A stretch of DNA of 64,000 nucleotides from assembly GCF_000739775.1 (NCBI RefSeq), contig NZ_BBJH01000031.1, positions 1 to 64,000 on the forward strand, given 5' to 3'. Numbering within the stretch: the stretch's first letter is position 1; each line of letters starts with the position of its first letter. Made by a program: the position numbers and the translations under genes. This document shows, one piece after another, positions 32,153 through 39,971 of the stretch. The notes under the pieces were generated by a model. It was given only the letters and a program-made list of their open reading frames with translations, searched no databases and was not told the DNA's origin. The stretch comes from Paraburkholderia heleia NBRC 101817 (GTDB lineage Bacteria; Pseudomonadota; Gammaproteobacteria; Burkholderiales; Burkholderiaceae).

Positions 32153-32812
32153 TCAGTGGCGCGCAGGCAGTGCGAGGCGCCTTTCGTACCAGTGCTGCAC
32201 CCATTCGAGCACCTGGCAAAGCACCCAGTACACGGCGGCCGCCGCGAGATAGAGCGGCAGCGGCTGATACGTCGAAGCGATGATTTCCTGCGCGCTGCGC
32301 AGCAGTTCCGTCACGGTGATGACCGAAACGAGTGACGTGTCCTTGATGAGGCTGATGAGGCTGTTCGAGAGGCTCGGCACCGCGATGCGCAGGGCCTGCG
32401 GTGCGATCACGTAGCGCAGGGTCTGGCTGCGCGAGAGGCCGAGGCTATAGGCCGCGAGCCACTGACCGCTATGAATGCCGAGAATCGCGCCGCGCATGCT
32501 CTCCGAGAGATATGCCGCCACGTTCGCGGAAAGCGCGATCACGCCTGCGGGCGTCGGGTCGAGCGAGATGCCGATGCTCGGCAATCCGTAATAAATGACG
32601 AAGATCTGCACGAGCAGCGGCGTGCCGCGCATCAAGCTCACATACACGCGTGCGATGAACACGAGCGCGCGGTTCGAGCTGATGCCCATGAGCGCGAGCA
32701 CGGCACCGCCGATGAGCCCGAAGATCATCGAAAGCACGGCGAACTTGACCGTCAGCACCGCGCCCTGTGCGAGCACCGGCAGCGACTGGATGATGAGCGT
32801 ATAGATGGGCAT
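32153..32812 (-). CDS. Amino-acid ABC transporter permease (His/Glu/Gln/cystine family)
   Basis: A 219-residue inner-membrane subunit with about five helices. The N-terminal LAQGAVLTVKFAVLSMIFGLIGG, LMRGTPLLVQIFVIYYGLP, and the EAA-loop equivalent SLGLSRSQTLRYVIAPQALRIAVP, which docks the ATPase, identify the polar amino-acid family. The ISLIKDTSLVSVITVTELL tail is typical, and the overall pattern is nearest to cystine permeases (YecS/TcyB). The binding-protein gene lies upstream on the same strand, but the ATPase gene that should follow is missing here: the next gene is the convergent oxidoreductase. The ATPase must be supplied from elsewhere. Confidence 0.88.
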   Translation of the reverse strand: MPIYTLIIQSLPVLAQGAVLTVKFAVLSMIFGLIGGAVLALMGISSNRALVFIARVYVSLMRGTPLLVQIFVIYYGLPSIGISLDPTPAGVIALSANVAAYLSESMRGAILGIHSGQWLAAYSLGLSRSQTLRYVIAPQALRIAVPSLSNSLISLIKDTSLVSVITVTELLRSAQEIIASTYQPLPLYLAAAAVYWVLCQVLEWVQHWYERRLALPARH

Positions 32813-32863
32813 GGGCGTAGGTAGCGAATTGAAGTGGCGCGTTTTGCAATGGATGCAGATGTG

Positions 32864-32895
32864 CGAAGGGCGGCATCGTGCGATGCCGCCCTTCG
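32864..32895 (-). promoter_or_regulatory. Strong hairpin between the binding-protein and permease genes
   Basis: A perfect 15-bp inverted repeat: CGAAGGGCGGCATCG (32864-32878) and CGATGCCGCCCTTCG (32881-32895). It lies in the 122-bp spacer of a single operon. Such stems usually protect the upstream mRNA and partly terminate, so that more binding protein than permease is made. No T-tract is present. Confidence 0.65.
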
Positions 32896-32934
32896 CGTCA
32901 GCCGGACTGTGCGGCGCTCGCGATCATTGCCGGA

Positions 32935-33732
32935 TCATTGCGAAATCGGCTTCGTCACGTCGATGCCGAACCATTTGTCCGAGATCTTCGTGAAGGTGCC
33001 GTCGGCTTCGAGTTGCGTCATCGCGTCGTCGATCGCCTTGGCGAACTTCGGATTGCCCTTCCTGAACGGGATGGCCGACGGGTTGCCCGCGCCGACTGTT
33101 GCGCCCGTGCGCAGCGGCAGCTGCGAGTTCTTGAGCAGGTAGGCGAGCATCAGACGGTCGTTGAGCGCCGCGTCGAGGCGGCCCGCTGCGAGGTCGCGCA
33201 GATATTCCGGGGCGCCCGGATAGGTCTTCACGTCGATGCCCGGCACCGACTTGGCCATATCCATGTAGTTGGTGCCGAGGCCGACGCCGAGCTTTTTGCC
33301 CTTCAGGTCTTCGAGCGTCTTGAACTGGCGCGTGTCGTCCTTGCGCTGGATGAGCTGTGCGGCCGAGTACGTGTACGCCGGCGAGAAGTCGAGCACGGCC
33401 TTGCGCGGGTCGGTCACGCCGACCTGGTTCACGATCACGTCGAACTTGCCTGCCTGCAGGCCCGCGATGATGCCGCTCCATTCAGTCGTGACGAATTCGG
33501 GCTTGAGGCCCATTTTCGCGGCGACGGCCTTGGCGATGTCGACGTCATAGCCGACCAGCTCGCCGTTGGGCGCCTTCGAGTCGAACGGGGGAAACGTGCC
33601 TTCGAGACCGATGCGCAGCGTGCCGCGCGCCTTGACCTGGTCGAGCAGGTCGTCGGCGTGGGCGCCGGCAGCGACGAACGATGCGCCAACGATTGCAAGT
33701 GCAAGGAGTTTTTTCAGCAAACCGGATTTCAT
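32935..33732 (-). CDS. Periplasmic amino-acid (cystine-type) ABC transporter substrate-binding protein
   Basis: A 265-residue protein with a Sec signal peptide (cleavage after AHA, residue 26) and a bacterial solute-binding protein family 3 fold. LRIGLEGTFPPFD opens the domain, and LVGYDVDIAKAVAAKMG and FDVIVNQVGVTDPRKAVLDFS are the ligand-binding segments, with Arg in TDPRK expected to hold the amino-acid carboxylate. The sequence is closest in style to FliY/TcyA cystine-binding proteins. It is the first gene of the operon, and a stem-loop separates it from the permease. Sulfur-compound transport fits the other sulfur genes in the window, but the ligand is an inference. Confidence 0.88.
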   Translation of the reverse strand: MKSGLLKKLLALAIVGASFVAAGAHADDLLDQVKARGTLRIGLEGTFPPFDSKAPNGELVGYDVDIAKAVAAKMGLKPEFVTTEWSGIIAGLQAGKFDVIVNQVGVTDPRKAVLDFSPAYTYSAAQLIQRKDDTRQFKTLEDLKGKKLGVGLGTNYMDMAKSVPGIDVKTYPGAPEYLRDLAAGRLDAALNDRLMLAYLLKNSQLPLRTGATVGAGNPSAIPFRKGNPKFAKAIDDAMTQLEADGTFTKISDKWFGIDVTKPISQ

Positions 33733-33815
33733 GTTTTCCTCTTGTTCTGCTGCTGCGATTCTGGTGCTAGCGCACAGCGCCTCCGATGCGCCGCGACTAG
33801 CCTGCCACTATAGCT

Positions 33816-34850
33816 TTACGCGCGGCCCGAGGCCAGCGCCCGCGCACATTCGGCGACGAGCGCCGGGCCCCGGTAGATGAAGCCCGTGTAGACCTGCACG
33901 AGCGAGGCGCCGGCCGCGATCTTCGCGCGCGCATCGTCGCCCGAGAAAATGCCGCCTACGCCGATGATGGGCACGTCTGCGCCCAACTCGGCGCGCAGCT
34001 TGCGGATCACGTTGTTCGAGGCCTCGAACACCGGGCGTCCCGAGAGGCCGCCCGTTTCGTTCGCATTCGGCATGCCTTCCACCGCCGCGCGCGAGAGCGT
34101 GGTGTTGGTCGCGATCACGCCTTCGATCTTGTGGCGCAGGAGCGTGTCGGCGATTTCCTTGATCTGCTCGTCGTCGAGATCGGGGGCGATCTTGAGCGCG
34201 AGCGGCACGAGCTTGCCGTGCATGTCGGCCAGACGCTGCTGCTTGTTCTTGAGCGCGGCGAGGAGGGCGTCGAGTTCGCCGCCGCCTTGCAGCTGGCGCA
34301 GATTCTTCGTGTTCGGCGACGAGATATTGATCGTCACGTAGCTCGCGAACGGATAGACGCGCTCGAGGCAGAAGAGATAGTCGTCGGCGGCGCGCTCGAT
34401 CGGCGTATCGGCGTTCTTGCCGATGTTCAGGCCGAGAATGCCGCGATAGCGCGCGGCCTGCACGTTCTTCACGAACTGCTCGACGCCGTGGTTGTTGAAC
34501 CCCATGCGGTTGATGATGCCGCCCGCCTGCGGCAGCCGGAAAATGCGCGGACGCGGATTGCCCGGCTGCGGGCGCGGCGTCACGGTGCCCACCTCGATGA
34601 AGCCGAAGCCGAGTGCGGCGAAACCGTCGATCGCGGCTCCTTCCTTGTCGAGGCCCGCGGCGAGGCCGACCGGGTTGCGGAAGGTCAGGCCCATGACGGT
34701 GCGCGGCGAATCGGGCACGCGCGGGGCGAGCAGGCCCGCCATGCCGGTGCGGCCGGCGGCGCCGATCATGCGCAGCGAGAGGTGATGGGCGTCTTCGGCG
34801 TCCATGCGAAAGAGCTGGTCGCGGACGAACGGATAAAGGGTGCTGAACAC
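33816..34850 (-). CDS. pyrD: Dihydroorotate dehydrogenase (quinone), class 2
   Basis: A 344-residue membrane-associated flavoprotein oxidising dihydroorotate to orotate in pyrimidine synthesis, with electrons going to ubiquinone. The N-terminal helices (YPFVRDQLFRMDAEDAHHLS) that form the quinone tunnel mark class 2. FMN-site segments NPVGLAAGLDKEG and INISSPNTKNLRQLQGG are present, as are TNTTLSR with the catalytic Ser region and GVGGIFSGDDARAKI. The length matches E. coli PyrD (336). ATG 34850 is the only good start. It runs toward the transporter operon and is preceded by bpt on the same strand. Confidence 0.95.
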   Translation of the reverse strand: MFSTLYPFVRDQLFRMDAEDAHHLSLRMIGAAGRTGMAGLLAPRVPDSPRTVMGLTFRNPVGLAAGLDKEGAAIDGFAALGFGFIEVGTVTPRPQPGNPRPRIFRLPQAGGIINRMGFNNHGVEQFVKNVQAARYRGILGLNIGKNADTPIERAADDYLFCLERVYPFASYVTINISSPNTKNLRQLQGGGELDALLAALKNKQQRLADMHGKLVPLALKIAPDLDDEQIKEIADTLLRHKIEGVIATNTTLSRAAVEGMPNANETGGLSGRPVFEASNNVIRKLRAELGADVPIIGVGGIFSGDDARAKIAAGASLVQVYTGFIYRGPALVAECARALASGRA

Positions 34851-34929
34851 GGGAAGAAGGCGCGGGCGCCGGAAAATGGGAACCCGCTATTTTAGCGGCA
34901 ACGCAGGCTCAGGGCGACGCGCCGCGGGT

Positions 34930-35694
34930 TCAGGCTTCGGGCGTGAGCGCGGCCCATGCGCCGTCGAAGAGGCCTTCGAGCGGCTGGAAGTGCGCCTTGT
35001 AGGCCATTTTCGGGCTTTCGCGGATCCAGTACCCGAGATAGACGTAAGGCAGCTGAAGGCTGCGGGCCTGCTCGATCTGCCAGAGGATGTTGTAGGTGCC
35101 GTAACTCGTGTGGAGCGTGTCTGGCTCGAAGAACGTGTAGACCGAAGAGAGTCCGTCGCCGAGGATGTCGATCATGCTCACCATGCGCAACGTGCCGGGC
35201 TCGTCAGGCTGCGCGGGGTCCGGCTCGCGGAACTCGACCAGCCGTGAGTTGATCCGGCTTTGCAGCAGGAACTGCTCGTATTGGTCGCGGCTGTCGCGAT
35301 CCATGCCGCCGCCGGCGTGGCGCGCCGACTGATAGCGCATGTAGAGCGCATAGTGCGCCTCGTCGTAGTGCAGCGGCGCGACCGTGGCGACGAGTGCGCC
35401 GTGCCGCTTCCACGCGCGGCGCTGCGTGCGGCTCGGCGTGAAGCGCTCGACCGGCACGCGCACCGGCACGCATGCGCGGCAACCGTCGCAGTAGGGACGA
35501 TAGGTGAACACGCCCGAGCGCCGGAAGCCGGCCTTCACGAGATCGGTATAGACGTCGGAGTTGATGAGATGACTGGGCGTTGCCACCTGCGAGCGCGCGA
35601 TGCGCCCCTCCAGGTAGCTGCAGGGGTAGGGCGCCGTTGCATAGAATTGCAGCGCGGAAAGCGGTGAAAGCGGCAGCTCGTTTGGATGCGTCAC
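34930..35694 (-). CDS. bpt: Aspartate/glutamate leucyltransferase (bacterial protein transferase)
   Basis: A 254-residue aminoacyl-tRNA-protein transferase that adds Leu to N-terminal Asp or Glu, making N-degrons for ClpAPS. The N-terminal domain has YRPYCDGCRACVPVRVPV with the conserved cysteines (plus the TAPYPCSYLEGR segment); the C-terminal domain has SSVYTFFEPD and LGYWIRESPKMAYKA. The start is GTG 35694 (THPNELPLSPLSALQFYATAP, the usual N-terminus); the open frame continues to 35862, but that extra part is Arg/Ala-rich and unlike the family. It follows aat on the same strand with 271 bp between. Confidence 0.93.
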   Translation of the reverse strand: MTHPNELPLSPLSALQFYATAPYPCSYLEGRIARSQVATPSHLINSDVYTDLVKAGFRRSGVFTYRPYCDGCRACVPVRVPVERFTPSRTQRRAWKRHGALVATVAPLHYDEAHYALYMRYQSARHAGGGMDRDSRDQYEQFLLQSRINSRLVEFREPDPAQPDEPGTLRMVSMIDILGDGLSSVYTFFEPDTLHTSYGTYNILWQIEQARSLQLPYVYLGYWIRESPKMAYKAHFQPLEGLFDGAWAALTPEA

Positions 35695-35965
35695 GTTGGC
35701 AGCTCTCGTAGCAGTTCGGATCGTCGCATGGCGCGCGCGCCGCGCACCCAGCCAGCCTCGCGCGCAAGCCTTGCCGGGCCACGCGGCGCGTCGCGCGTGG
35801 CGTGCCAGGCAAGGCCGGGCGGCGACGGGCTCGCCATTCAGTCTAACATTGACGCCGAACATGTATCCATCGAATTGCGCGGGCTGTCGCTAGCGCGCAC
35901 GCGGGCGATTATGCATCGCTCATGCGCCACTCACTTGCTGCTCGCCGGCAACGCGGATCGGTCAT

Positions 35966-36730
35966 TCACGCAGCGGGCAAGAATTCGTCGGGCGCGCCGG
36001 ACCCGCCTAGCAGATCGGCGAGCACGGCTTTGTCGAATGTCCAGGGAATGGGCGCGGCGTTCACGTGCGCGCGCACGTGCGCGATGAACGCCTTGCGCGG
36101 GATTTCGCGCCCGCCGAGCGAGGCGAGATGCGCGGTGTTCTGCTGGCAGTCGATCAACTCGACGCCGTGGCGGCGCAGATGCGCGACAAGCGCCGCGAGC
36201 GCGATCTTCGAGGCGTCGGTCATGGAGGCGAACATCGACTCGCCGAAGAACATCGTGCCGAGCGCCACGCCATAAAGGCCGCCGACGCGCTCGCCGCCGA
36301 ACCAGGCCTCGACGCTGTGCGCATCGCCCATGCGGTGCAGGGTGGAGTAGGCGTCGATCACGTCGCCGGTGATCCAGGTGCCGCGCTGGCCGCGCCGCGG
36401 CGCGCTCGCGCACGCGCGCATCACGGCGGCGAAATTGTGGTCGACGCGAATTTCCCACGCGTTTTCACGCAGCACGCGTTTGAGCGTTTTCCTGAACGAG
36501 GGCGAGACCTTGAATTCGTCTGGGCGCAGGATCATGCGCGGATCGGGGCTCCACCAGAGCACCGGCTGGCCGTCGGAGTACCACGGGAAAATGCCGCGCC
36601 GGTAGGCGTCGATGAGGCGCGCGGGGAGCAGGTCCGCGCTCGCGGCGAGCAGGCCCGGCGCGCCGCTCGACGCACCGAGCGCGCGCTCGACGGCGGGAAA
36701 CGGTTCGTCGGGCGAAAGCCAGGGGACCAT
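35966..36730 (-). CDS. aat: Leucyl/phenylalanyl-tRNA--protein transferase
   Basis: A 254-residue N-end-rule enzyme adding Leu or Phe to proteins starting with Lys or Arg. Family motifs are AYRRGIFPWYSDGQPVLWWSPDPR (given here as YRRGIFPWYSDGQP and LWWSPDPR), THR-like HRMGDAHSVEAWFGGERVGG in parts (AHSVEAW, VGGLYGVA), and IDCQQNTAHLASLGG. The C-terminal extension is short. ATG 36730 gives the family length. With bpt just downstream it forms the complete leucyltransferase pair. The NUDIX gene lies 27 bp upstream on the same strand, so the three are probably one operon. Confidence 0.95.
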   Translation of the reverse strand: MVPWLSPDEPFPAVERALGASSGAPGLLAASADLLPARLIDAYRRGIFPWYSDGQPVLWWSPDPRMILRPDEFKVSPSFRKTLKRVLRENAWEIRVDHNFAAVMRACASAPRRGQRGTWITGDVIDAYSTLHRMGDAHSVEAWFGGERVGGLYGVALGTMFFGESMFASMTDASKIALAALVAHLRRHGVELIDCQQNTAHLASLGGREIPRKAFIAHVRAHVNAAPIPWTFDKAVLADLLGGSGAPDEFLPAA

Positions 36731-36757
36731 CGGTGCGGGCGCAGTCGGAAGGGGAGA

Positions 36758-37303
36758 TCAGCCGTCGCGCAGCGAGCGCAGGACGTCGCCGGTGTGCAGC
36801 CCGAAGCTGCCCGACTGGCGATCGGCGAAGAAACAGCGCAGGGTCTGCCCGACCGTTGGGAACGCAATGTCGCCCCACGGAACTTCGTGCTCTTCGAAAA
36901 GCCGCACTTCGAGGCTTTCCTCACCGGCCGCGATATCGATGTCGAGCAGGCGCGCGAGATAGAACAGATGCACCTGGTGCACGCGAGGCACGTTCAGGAG
37001 CGAAAAGAGGTTCTGCACCTCGACGCGCGCGCCGGCCTCCTCGAGCGTCTCGCGCGCCGCGGCTTCGGCGGTCGTTTCACCCATCTCCATGAAGCCGGCG
37101 GGCAGCGTCCAGTAGCCGTAGCGCGGCTCGATCGCGCGGCGGCACAACAGCACCTTGTCTTCCCAGACCGGAACCGTGCCGACCACGTTGCGCGGATTCT
37201 GATAGTGGACGGTGCCGCAGTGCGAGCAGACGTAGCGTTCGCGATTGTCGCCGGGCGGAATGAGCAGGCTTACCGCCTGACCGCAAGTCGAGCAGAATTT
37301 CAT
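36758..37303 (-). CDS. NUDIX hydrolase with N-terminal zinc ribbon
   Basis: A 181-residue protein. The first about 35 residues contain a four-cysteine zinc ribbon (FCSTCGQ ... YVCSHCGTVHYQNP). The NUDIX box GFMEMGETTAEAAARETLEEAG (given here as GFMEMGETT and ARETLEEAG) matches the Gx5Ex7REUxEExGU pattern, so the hydrolase should be active on a nucleoside diphosphate derivative. The zinc ribbon recalls NudC NADH pyrophosphatases, but the protein is shorter and lacks the full NudC architecture. ATG 37303 is preferred; a GTG two codons upstream (37309) is also possible. It heads the putative nudix-aat-bpt operon. Confidence 0.85.
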   Translation of the reverse strand: MKFCSTCGQAVSLLIPPGDNRERYVCSHCGTVHYQNPRNVVGTVPVWEDKVLLCRRAIEPRYGYWTLPAGFMEMGETTAEAAARETLEEAGARVEVQNLFSLLNVPRVHQVHLFYLARLLDIDIAAGEESLEVRLFEEHEVPWGDIAFPTVGQTLRCFFADRQSGSFGLHTGDVLRSLRDG

Positions 37304-37462
37304 GGGCACGATAGGGGGATGGGTGATGCGAGTTTATCACCGCTCAGTGGCTTCGCTGAGCGCCTTCGCTCAGGTGCGCAGTGTCATGATGAAGGCCGTG
37401 CCTTTGAAACCGTGCCCGCGCGGCCGTTAAAACTCGCGTGGCCGTTAAAACCGTAAACGGAA

Positions 37463-37495
37463 AAAGGGTTACAAGCCGATGACCTGTAACCCTTT
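37463..37495 (-). terminator. Terminator after initiator tRNA
   Basis: Arms AAAGGGTTACA (37463-37473) and TGTAACCCTTT (37485-37495). On the minus strand the stem runs into TTTTT. It lies 10 bp past the tRNA 3' end. Confidence 0.85.
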
Positions 37496-37505
37496 CGAAT
37501 TCTGC

Positions 37506-37582
<77 letters not shown>

Positions 37583-37699
37583 TCCGTCGAAGAAAAAATT
37601 ATACGACAGTTCGCGCCGCGTTGCAACAACAATGACGAGCGCCTTTCCATGCGTTTGCAAAGTGTTTGCAGGGCGCGCGCGTAATGGGGGTTTCTCGGG

Positions 37700-37727
37700 G
37701 GCTTCTCGAATCGGGCTTCTCGAATCG
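37700..37727 (+). repeat. Perfect 14-bp tandem duplication
   Basis: GGCTTCTCGAATCG at 37700-37713 and again at 37714-37727, preceded by a partial third unit (GGTTTCTCGGG). It lies in the non-coding region between tRNA-fMet and the UPF0303 gene. Confidence 0.7.
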
Positions 37728-37829
37728 TCAGGATAGAATCGGGTCTCGTTCGGCGCCGTGCACGCTCTTTGCAACGTCCACGCTGCGCCTTTGCCTTCTA
37801 CAGCGCACCGCGCTTCATTTGCCTCTTCC

Positions 37830-38327
37830 ATGGACATTCCCCTCGATCTGCAATCGATAGCCGCTCAGGAGCACGCGCTGGTGTTTCCCCGTTTCGACGC
37901 CGATCGCGCCTGGCAGCTTGGCTCGCATCTGCATGAACTCGCGCGCGCTCGCGCGCTGCCCGTCGCCATCGATGTGCGCACCTTCGGCCAGCAGCTTTTC
38001 TTTTGCGCGCTGGACGGCGCCACGCCCGACAACGCCGACTGGGTGCGCCGCAAGTCGCGCGTGGTCGAGCATTTCCGGCGCAGTTCCTACGCGATCGGCT
38101 TGCGCATGCAGCAAACCGGCACGACGCTTGCCGACAAGCACGGCCTGCCGATCAGCGATTTCGCGCCGCATGGCGGTTCGTTTCCGCTCATGGTGGCGGG
38201 TGCGGGCGTGATCGGCTCGATCACGGTCTCGGGCCTGCCGCAGCGCGCCGATCACGAACTGGTGGTCGAAGCGCTCTGCGCACAACTCGATGTCGACTAC
38301 GCGCAGCTCGCGCTCGCGAAGGTCTGA
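37830..38327 (+). CDS. UPF0303 / heme-degrading-domain (HbpS/DUF336-like) protein
   Basis: A 165-residue cytoplasmic protein. Segments VAIDVRTFGQQLFFCALDG, the WVRRKSRVVEHFRRSS helix, and FAPHGGSFPLMVAGAGVIGSI (given here as FAPHGGSFPLMV and GVIGSITVSGLP) match the HbpS/GlcG/DUF336-like fold and the UPF0303 family. ATG 37830 was chosen because MDIPLDLQSIAAQE leaves a natural N-terminus. The SMR transporter gene starts 5 bases after the stop, so the two are cotranscribed. The family has no settled biochemical role. Confidence 0.8.
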   Translation: MDIPLDLQSIAAQEHALVFPRFDADRAWQLGSHLHELARARALPVAIDVRTFGQQLFFCALDGATPDNADWVRRKSRVVEHFRRSSYAIGLRMQQTGTTLADKHGLPISDFAPHGGSFPLMVAGAGVIGSITVSGLPQRADHELVVEALCAQLDVDYAQLALAKV

Positions 38328-38331
38328 CACG

Positions 38332-38679
38332 ATGCGCATTCCTCCGTTCTCGGCCTGGACCTGGCTCGTCATCGCGATCGTCGCGGAAGTCATCGCCACT
38401 TCTGCACTGCGCGCGTCAGATGGCTTCACGCGGCTCGTGCCGTCGGCGATCGTCGTGGTGGGGTATGGCATTGCGTTCTACGGGCTCTCGCTCACGTTGC
38501 GCAGTTTGCCGGTGGGCATCGTCTATGCGGTGTGGTCGGGCGTGGGCATCGTGCTCATCACGCTCGTGGCGATGGCGCTCTATCGGCAGGTGCCCGATCT
38601 GCCGGCCGTGCTCGGCCTCGGCCTCATCGTGGCCGGCGTGGTCGTGCTGAATCTGTTCTCGAAGATGCAGGCGCACTGA
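38332..38679 (+). CDS. Small multidrug resistance (SMR/EmrE-type) transporter
   Basis: A 115-residue protein with four membrane helices. The essential membrane-embedded glutamate is Glu19 (IVAEVIATSALRAS), equivalent to Glu14 of EmrE. Later signatures LPVGIVYAVWSGVG and the conserved helix-4 LGLGLIVAGVVVLNLFS are present. The four-residue N-terminal extension relative to EmrE is minor. It works as a dimer exchanging protons for cationic compounds such as quaternary ammonium or guanidinium. ATG 38332 lies 5 bases after the UPF0303 stop. Confidence 0.92.
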   Translation: MRIPPFSAWTWLVIAIVAEVIATSALRASDGFTRLVPSAIVVVGYGIAFYGLSLTLRSLPVGIVYAVWSGVGIVLITLVAMALYRQVPDLPAVLGLGLIVAGVVVLNLFSKMQAH

Positions 38680-38831
38680 AAGACGGCGGCCGAACCGGCC
38701 AGCTCTTACCGCCCCATCGGCCACGTTCGCGCCGGACATCGCGCCTCGCGCGTAACATGGCCGGTTAGCGCCGTGCGCCGCGTCGTCCTCCGGCGGCAGT
38801 GCTATTGGCCGATTTTTCCACGGGGCTGGAC

Positions 38832-39116
38832 ATGATCATTCGTTTTCCCGCCGACGCGCCGCTCTACCGCGACGCCAATCTGACCGTGGTCTTTCCCGCA
38901 CTCGTCGACGGCACACGCGTACCGTGCGCGATTTCCGTCGAGGCGCTCGAGGACCATTTCGGCGCGCTGCCCGCGAACCGCGACGCGTGGATGCAGGCGT
39001 TCGACGCCGGCCGCCCACGCATCGAAGCCGTGGCACGCGCCCATCTCGAACTCAGCAACGGCACGCCGGTGCTGCTCAAGAGCGGTCACTTTCCGCCCGG
39101 ACGCCTGGACTCGTAG
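38832..39116 (+). CDS. DUF1488-like protein
   Basis: A 94-residue protein (MIIRFPADAPLYRDANLTVVF). The pattern FP ... V.F.A.VDG..V.C.IS.EALEDHFGA matches DUF1488, a small family of unknown function. ATG 38832 gives the typical N-terminus; an ATG-like start 33 bases upstream (38799) is possible. It lies between the SMR gene and a TetR gene, all in the same direction. Confidence 0.75.
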   Translation: MIIRFPADAPLYRDANLTVVFPALVDGTRVPCAISVEALEDHFGALPANRDAWMQAFDAGRPRIEAVARAHLELSNGTPVLLKSGHFPPGRLDS

Positions 39117-39193
39117 GCGGGTACTCGCAGCAAGGCGCGCCCCGCTCGGGCGTCTCGGGACATTTCGGTTTGCCGCAACCGGCTAGCGTCGCC

Positions 39194-39919
39194 ATGGGCA
39201 TTGTCGAACGCAAGGACCGCGAACTGCACGCAAAACACGCCGCGCGTGCGTACGACCAGCGCGAGCGCATCCTCGACGCTGCGCGCCGCATCGTCACGCG
39301 CGAAGGCCTCGCCGCGCTCTCCATGCGCAAGATCGCGGAGGCGATCGGTTATTCGCCTGCGTCCCTCTATCTTTACTTCGCGGGCCGCGACGAGATTGCC
39401 GAGGCGCTCGGTCGCGAAGGTTACGCGCAACTGCTTGCGCAGCTAGAACCGCTGGCACTGATCGTCGACGCGCGCGAGCGGCTTCATGCGCTCGCGCACG
39501 CATACGTGGCGTACGGCTGCGATTATCCGCAGATCTACGAACTCATCTTCATGGCGGGCAAGGCGCACCCGGAGCACGTGGGACCGGCCGCACGCCGTCA
39601 GCGCGATGCGCTGGCCGATGTGGCTGGCACATCGGAAGCAGACGCCGCGCCGGCCTGCGGCGCGCAGTTCTTCGCCGCCACGCTGTCCGTGCTGACGCCG
39701 GCGAGCGGGGCGCCTGTCGACAGCTCTCTGCTTGCGCTGTCGCTTTGGGCCACGCTGCACGGCGTGGTGATACTCACGCGCGCGCGTGCCGGCTTTCAGC
39801 ACACGGCGCCCGGTCCGTTGATCGACGCCACGCTCGATGCCTGGTTCGGCGCACGCGGCGCCGTTGCCGACCGTGCGAGCGCCCGGAGTGGCGTCGTGAT
39901 AGCCTCAGAAAGTCCGTGA
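39194..39919 (+). CDS. TetR/AcrR family transcriptional regulator
   Basis: A 241-residue protein. The N-terminal HTH (about 22-75) reads ILDAARRIVTREGLAALSMRKIAEAIGYSPASLYLYF (given here as ILDAARRIVTREG, MRKIAEAIGYS and ASLYLYFAGRDE), the TetR consensus. The C-terminal ligand domain is typical of TetR members with a WHG-like domain (LALSLWATLHGVVILTRA). ATG 39194 was chosen; the open frame extends far upstream but through the DUF1488 gene. It may regulate itself, the following CoA hydrolase, or the SMR pump. The ligand is unknown. Confidence 0.87.
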   Translation: MGIVERKDRELHAKHAARAYDQRERILDAARRIVTREGLAALSMRKIAEAIGYSPASLYLYFAGRDEIAEALGREGYAQLLAQLEPLALIVDARERLHALAHAYVAYGCDYPQIYELIFMAGKAHPEHVGPAARRQRDALADVAGTSEADAAPACGAQFFAATLSVLTPASGAPVDSSLLALSLWATLHGVVILTRARAGFQHTAPGPLIDATLDAWFGARGAVADRASARSGVVIASESP

Positions 39920-39971
39920 TGGCGCCTCGCCCGATTCAGGCGCCGCTTATCGTTCCGTCTTGCCAATCGCC

